DNA of 64,000 nt, taken from positions 1 through 64,000 of the forward strand of contig JASANE010007451.1 in NCBI GenBank assembly GCA_030248225.1, in the 5' to 3' direction. The notes under the pieces were generated by a model. That model was not told where the DNA came from. It saw only the letters and a program-made list of their open reading frames with translations, and made no database searches. The DNA comes from Trileptium ribeirensis. Lineage: Eukaryota > Nematoda > Enoplea > Enoplida > Thoracostomopsidae. Position 1 is the first letter of the stretch. Each line of letters starts with the position of its first letter. Positions 58,441 through 64,000 of this stretch are shown piece after piece. A program made the translations under genes and the position numbers.

Positions 58441-58760
58441 TTTCCTTACCCGATGATGTGGCTAGTTGGTAGCATCTCCCCTAAAGGTTGCAGGGGTCAC
58501 CGAGGAAAAGATGGGTTTCCACGAAATATTGGGTACGCCCAAGGAATGAATTTGGTGAGATATAGCGTGTTCTGAAAAGGTTCATTAAAGGAGTATCTAC
58601 CTTCCCTCGGTGTTGGTTTGGGAGACCTGGAATCATCGGTCCTCCGATGGGGCGCCTGAGGGAAAGTGGCTACCACCAGAGATGTCGGGTTTGGGTAAAA
58701 TCTAGTCCAAATGATACAAGCGCCACACCTGAAGTGTGCAAAGTTTTGTCCAAACAGTAA
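58441..58760 (+). repeat. Possible SINE-like fragment
   Basis: tgatgtggctagttggtagc resembles a tRNA A box and D arm, followed at tRNA-like spacing by ggttgcaggggtcacc, a poor B box. A structured GC-richer body follows (ggagacctggaatcatcgg; tccgatggggcgcctgag). The tRNA origin is tentative. Confidence 0.35.
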
Positions 58761-58954
58761 AGTAGAAATATTGAAATTCGACCAGAATGTGCAAATTTAA
58801 GATGTTTGATGTTGAATGATGTTCAACTAAAAAAATTTTCCGGACAACATACGGTCCGGCAGGGTACCATTTACAAAATCTTCATAGTCCCAGAATTATG
58901 AAGATGTGTGGTTCAAATTTACTGTAAGCAACTGCATTATTAATTGTCTCATTA

Positions 58955-59010
58955 TAATATATATATATATATTATATATATATTAGTATATATGTATAGT
59001 ATCAGCTGTA
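58955..59010. repeat. AT microsatellite
   Basis: Long alternating TA tract with small interruptions. Confidence 0.9.
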
Positions 59011-59939
59011 AGGCATTAATATATTTATCGCACGTTTTTGCTACCGCTTTCCGATCAAAATAAATTTAAAACCCCTCAACAATTGACATCGTTTCCTAAG
59101 CCCACACCAACAACCCTCCTGCAACACACATCACATAGAACAACGAAAAATTGGAGCAAAAACCCCTAATTCTCAGCCTAGCTCCTCGAGGTTCTCTGTT
59201 TCCCAAGCGATTATATCATTTATCCTTATTCGACAACCAAATATTATATATATATAGCAATATATAAGATAAAATACACAAACAACATTATTAATGAAAC
59301 AATACGATTTGGCGACGGCACCTCTTGTTTGTTGCTACTACTTGTTTGTGAGAATCTTGGTTGAACGGCGTATAATTTTTGAAACAACTGGTGCGATTGC
59401 TGCTAATACACTTCTTGCTTTGTATAATAACACACGCTCAAAGAACTTGTTTTAAATATTATAATTACAGACAACAAATCATAAGCCTAAGAAAACTATG
59501 TACGTATAATAATAACCAGTAGCAAAGGCATTAAATAAAAGTGAGCGGAGCAACAGGCAAAATATTTGGTATCATATTTGTGTATACATGTATTTCAACT
59601 TAATATTAAATTAATTTGCAACAAGTGTCATGTTTTAGATAATTGATGTCAAATCTATCATAGAATAAGCTAGCTAGCTAAAAAATTAACCAATTAGTTA
59701 TATCAACTAATTAGCTAATTATTTAACCAATTAGCACCCATGGTAAAATCATAGAGCTTCAAAGCCACGTATTCATGGACATCGAAAGTCCTTGACGGCA
59801 AAAAAATGTAGTATATGCACCAAAATAATAGCTTTACACTAATTATACATTGAAAAATAAACAATTTTTGTTTGAAAATGCTAAAATAGACTAACATGCT
59901 TAATTGATTAGCTAAAGCAAATTTTAACAAAAACTATGT

Positions 59940-60095
59940 CTTGCACCTGTCGGATATTAGGCCTTTCAAACAAAAAATTTTTAAATCGTCCCGGTAGTTA
60001 TTGACGAGTTCGACGGACTGACAGTGCCGATTTTTCCTTCTTTGACGAAAACAATAAACGCTTCGCTTCGCTCCGCTCAATTATAATAAATTATT
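59940..60095 (+). repeat. Dispersed element tail
   Basis: caaacaaaaaattttta, then tcgacggac, then aataaacgcttcgcttcgct is related to 62,805-62,960. It is probably the 3' part of a non-LTR or SINE element. Confidence 0.5.
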
Positions 60096-62780
60096 GCAAA
60101 ACACACAAATACATGCTTAAGATAGCGCTTTACAAGTACAAGCTGTATACGATTAATAAAACCGGATGCAACCATTGAAACGGAGCGAGCAAAGTTTCCT
60201 CAGTTAATAGCGATCCTGAATTAATTTTTAAAAAATCCATTCTGTCCGCCTCTTGCAAATGTCTTCGGCTAAGATAGATGGATTTTTGACCCGCAACGTA
60301 ATCAGGTTGTGCGGAATCTCCATTTGTGGTGCTCCGATCATTTCCTAACCAAATTCTGATAAAACCGACATGAAGTGAAGACATCGTTTGTGTAAAAGTT
60401 TGAGGTCCCTCTGTGTTTTTGTCTTTCCAGAAGTACCGGATTGAAAAGTTACAATACACCATATAGAATTACCTCAAGAATATGTAACTTTGTTGTTACG
60501 CAATTTTTGTCAGAGCATCCATTTTCGAGCTAAGAACCAAAATTTAAAATTGAAGCACAAAATCGTGAATTTTTCAAACTTAAAATCAGTTGGTTTTTGC
60601 CTGTTGGAGGCGGGGGCTTAGGGACGGCGCTGAACAATGTTATTGTAGCTTGAAAACGGCTGATTTGTAAACAAATACTAGAAAATTTGTACGTCTCCCG
60701 AAGATGAGGATTCTCATTGTCTCCGTTATTCGATCTGAATACCTCTGACAAGCGTTCTAGCTTAAAATATTAAGACTCCAAATGGCAAAAACCAGATTAA
60801 TCTTCAGGTTATCTCGATTTTACGGGTATTTTTAGGTAGTAAATGTTTGAAGTAGCGCTAATACAAAGCTAAATGTACTATTAAAGTCTATAAGGCATCG
60901 AAAAAAATAGCAAGAAATGCAAGGAGAGAGACAATGTTTTTCGGACACTCCACTGGCTACGCACGCTACAATGTCTTCATTGGACCTTAAACACAAGTGC
61001 ATGTTAGACACTACAGTCGGATCAGGTCTGGATCGGGTAATCATGTCAAATTCGGCTCTAGCTATAACCCAACGAATACCGTCGAATATCAACTTCTATC
61101 TGATATCTGAGGGTGCAGTTAGAATTTTGCACAATCCAAACGTAAGATGTCGTGGATCTAGCTGTGATCAATGATTATGCTCGTGTAATATATATATATA
61201 TATTCTACAACTGTACGTATAGCGCAAAATACACTGGATGGCGAACACACATCTTTACATTATCTTTTACTGCTTTCATTCGTAGTATTTTATACTGCCA
61301 TAAAGACTATGTATCTTGAGAAACCGCAGCCTGGTCGAGTCGGGTTTACGAATTGTTGGATCGACTAAAAATATAGACCCGATGCGGTGTCTAATGCATG
61401 TAGACATTTTTTCCTCTAATTTATTACAATATTTGAGTCCTACTACAGACGTCAGCGCTTAATCCTGATATGTTTAAGAAGTTTCTTGGAGCTATTCCAG
61501 ATTTTACATCAAATCCAGACAGCTGTCTAAATTAGGAAAAAATACTGACCAAGAGCTAATTAATACGCTCTCACAACGGAGTGAGCGATAATCCAGTTCA
61601 TCATAGAAGTAAGACATAATACAGGATGTTAAAAGCAACATGTATCTACGTCTTCTTTAGTAGGTATATTTTCAAGATTACCGGACTCTGTAGTTATTTT
61701 TTGACGATGGTCGAAATTTTGAAAATTTACCACATTCAAGTTATACACTCTTTAAGGTTTTTTTACACACTGCATTCCCCTGAGTAATCTATCGATAAAA
61801 TATATTGCAAACATCAGTGTTTTCAATGAATTTGGCAACACAGATGCCAATATTGCCATAGTGGCCCTTCTGGGTACAACAAAATCGAAAACTGCAACAG
61901 ACTGCCAAAGAATGTAGTAGGCTTCGTGCTGCTGCAGCGGCCAAGCGGATACCGCAACGACATACCCTGAGAATCGATGAAAGAACTCTAAAAGGCTACA
62001 ACACTTAAACCGATGTGAAAGATCGCGGTATTAGAATCTAAATTGGAACGCTTTGATGGACTACAAGCTAGAAGCTCGCTTGATCCGTGTTTTGGAAAAT
62101 TTCATTATTTCACTTTACATAATTCTTTGCTGAGAAAACAGGATGTTTTTTTATCAAAACTGATGTTTACGCAAAATTGAAGCCCTCTATGAGAAGTATA
62201 TACACAAAATTCTAGTTCTCTATCAGAAATATTTTGAACCCACGATTCCGATGTAGTCGAAAGTCCCAAATGTAATCGAACACGGTCGACGTGACAACGG
62301 AAGCTAGTGTTTTCGTAAAGAATTTTGAACAGAATCAAGTAACTTCATAGCTTAAAATTGCACACACAAATCAAAATTATAATATATATAAATACAATAT
62401 CAGTATCACATCCACCATAAAATTTCAATTATCCATCCATAAAAACGTTATAAAGTTTTATAGCACACTAAATTAGCTGTTTAATAAGCGCTATAATTAT
62501 TAACTAGTCGGTAGTGGAACTACATTTGTGAGCGGAGCTTGGGCTGTGGCATTACGAATGTACTCAATTTTATGCTCGTGTAACTACATTGCATAGGGCA
62601 TAGGGCTTTATCATTGGTAAAAATATTATATTTGAATTCTTCGACCCCAAAAACCTATAATGGTTTGATCGAAACGACTCTATTTCAATAAATAACACAA
62701 ATATTGCAAAATTCTCTATTTTAGCTGCATAAAATTAACTAATTACTAATTAACGACTCAAAATTTTTTAATCCCAAATA
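60096..62780. other. 2.7 kb without recognised gene
   Basis: Open frames up to 110 codons (60,130-60,462 minus; 60,832-61,092 minus and overlapping plus) match no family I recognise and lack convincing exon borders. A (TA)n tract lies at 61,186-61,205. The missing ILK first exon was searched for on the minus strand and not seen. Confidence 0.45.
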
Positions 62781-62965
62781 TCAGGTGCACACTCTGACAT
62801 GATAGGTCAAACAAAAAAGTTTTTTAAAATCCGTTCAGTGGTTCTTGAGATCCGTCGGACCGAACGAACGAACGAACGGACGGACATCGACCTTTTTACT
62901 CACAGACAGAAAATAAAAACGCTTCGCTCGGCTTCGCCGAGCTCCACTCAATAAATAATATATTT
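62780..62965 (+). repeat. Dispersed element tail with GAAC/GGAC repeats
   Basis: gaacgaacgaacgaacggac, then actcacagacagaaaata, then gcttcgctcggcttcgccga. It resembles the tail at 59,940-60,095. Confidence 0.6.
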
Positions 62966-64000
62966 AATATAATATATATTTCTTTTGGCTAGTCATGGAT
63001 CACCACCGAATTTTTCTTCACCTAATACTACATTATCAACGTACGTGTTTAACAATGACGTCTTATAGATCTAAATTGCAACAAACTGTGAAAACATCAC
63101 TCTCGCTTTGATTATAAATATTGATTTGATATTTCAGCTACAATTTAACATATATATACAATGTGCAACGAGAAAGTATGCATTTATGTTACACTTGATC
63201 ATATATTATTTATATATTATTTATTTATATACATGTGAAATAACATATTTCCGACTCATATAACCATCGGTAATTAGACAAACATACATATATGAATAGA
63301 GCCCACCACAATGTAGATACATAAAACAGATATAAACTTCAAAATGTGTGACAGCAATTCAACGTCAGAGCTTTGGAACTGTGACAAATCAATAAAGAAT
63401 TTTCATATAACGACCCTTGTGAATCAGTGAACCCCAGTACCAAGATAATGATAACTATTATGATTATGAATTTAACAACAGAAATCAAAATTATTAGCAT
63501 TTTTAATTTTTACGGAAACAGTAGTTATATAAACACATCACTGGGTTTATAGGTGCGTCCGATCTTTTCACCGATTATCACGCTTACTAGACGCTTCGGA
63601 TCGTAAAATTTGCAGAATCTTATTGAGGGCTATAACTTTACTTTTATGCATTTTTTGACAGCACATTCGTTTTTGAGTTCTGAGCAAACCAAATTTAAAA
63701 ATACGTCCCAAACGTGATCTTTTAAAAACCTTGACAAAGTTAGGTTTTCGCGATGAACGATGGGATTATAGGGTTACTTAACTCGTTAAACACGCTAGTT
63801 TCATTCTTTTAACCCATTGATTTTGTTAACACTGCAGGATGGTTCCAGAACAAACTTTGACAGCAAAAACAGTAAAATTTGAATATATCAATATATATAT
63901 GGATATGTCTATAGGTTTTAGGGGTTGTTAAATACCATATGAGCAATAAAATATATTTGTGACATCTAAATTACAAAAGATCTTTTGTTTTTGGTGTTTG
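62966..64000. other. AT-rich stretch without recognised gene
   Basis: Only short frames and simple AT tracts. Nothing is supported. Confidence 0.5.

Noticed and set aside
58430..58470. Donor-like GG|GTAAGG as the end of the missing ILK exon 1
   Set aside because: The upstream frame reads PTSHIIG, unlike the conserved N-terminus of ILK.
60130..61174. Open frames of 85-110 codons as exons
   Set aside because: No family recognised, overlapping frames on both strands, and no consistent splice borders.

Overview
The window looks like nuclear DNA of a small-gene, repeat-rich animal. It is AT-rich, has GT-AG introns and many MITE-like palindromes. The only gene recognised with confidence is integrin-linked kinase (ILK), on the minus strand. 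Its residues ([41 protein letters not shown]) are closer to nematode PAT-4 than to fly or vertebrate ILK as I know these families. I therefore infer an ecdysozoan, probably a nematode with large introns. The species cannot be fixed from the sequence alone.

Layout. (1) 1-8.13 kb: three full copies and one partial copy of a 2.58-kb tandem unit that carries a tRNA-Ser-like segment and strong palindromes. Copy 1 has an internal stretch of corrupted composition. (2) 8.13-27.8 kb: a mosaic of diverged relatives of that unit, including a 5.0-kb near-identical duplication (9.9-14.9 and 22.5-27.5 kb). A ~115-nt two-hairpin module occurs 11 times across 1-27 kb. A decayed reading frame lies at 8.7-9.1 kb. 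(3) 27.8-36.4 kb: mostly no recognisable gene. It holds a Harbinger-like MITE, an unrecognised 139-codon ORF, an inverted diverged copy of part of the 2.58-kb unit, and a ~320-bp repeat family. (4) 36.46-57.21 kb: nine ILK coding exons on the minus strand, which together give about 420 codons with every junction in phase. Only the first ~29 codons are missing, probably further upstream. (5) 57.2-64 kb: intron 1 or upstream DNA with short duplications, microsatellites and TE tails.

The most striking biology is inside ILK. A 126-bp Tc1/mariner-like MITE insertion sits exactly in the 5' splice site of the fourth exon. It splits an ancestral GTAAGG donor at its TA. It leaves two possible donors that both keep the reading frame, so the MITE could be exonised as 42 in-frame codons within the P-loop region of the pseudokinase domain. 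Two other exons (122 nt each) lie in tandem arrays of exon-bearing units: seven copies for one (six decoys) and four for the other (three decoys). The decoys appear splice-defective. The last intron carries ~25 copies of a 168-bp repeat starting about 20 bp from its 3' splice site.

ILK is the scaffold pseudokinase of the ILK-PINCH-parvin complex at integrin adhesions and, in nematodes, muscle attachments. No other gene in the window can be linked to it functionally.
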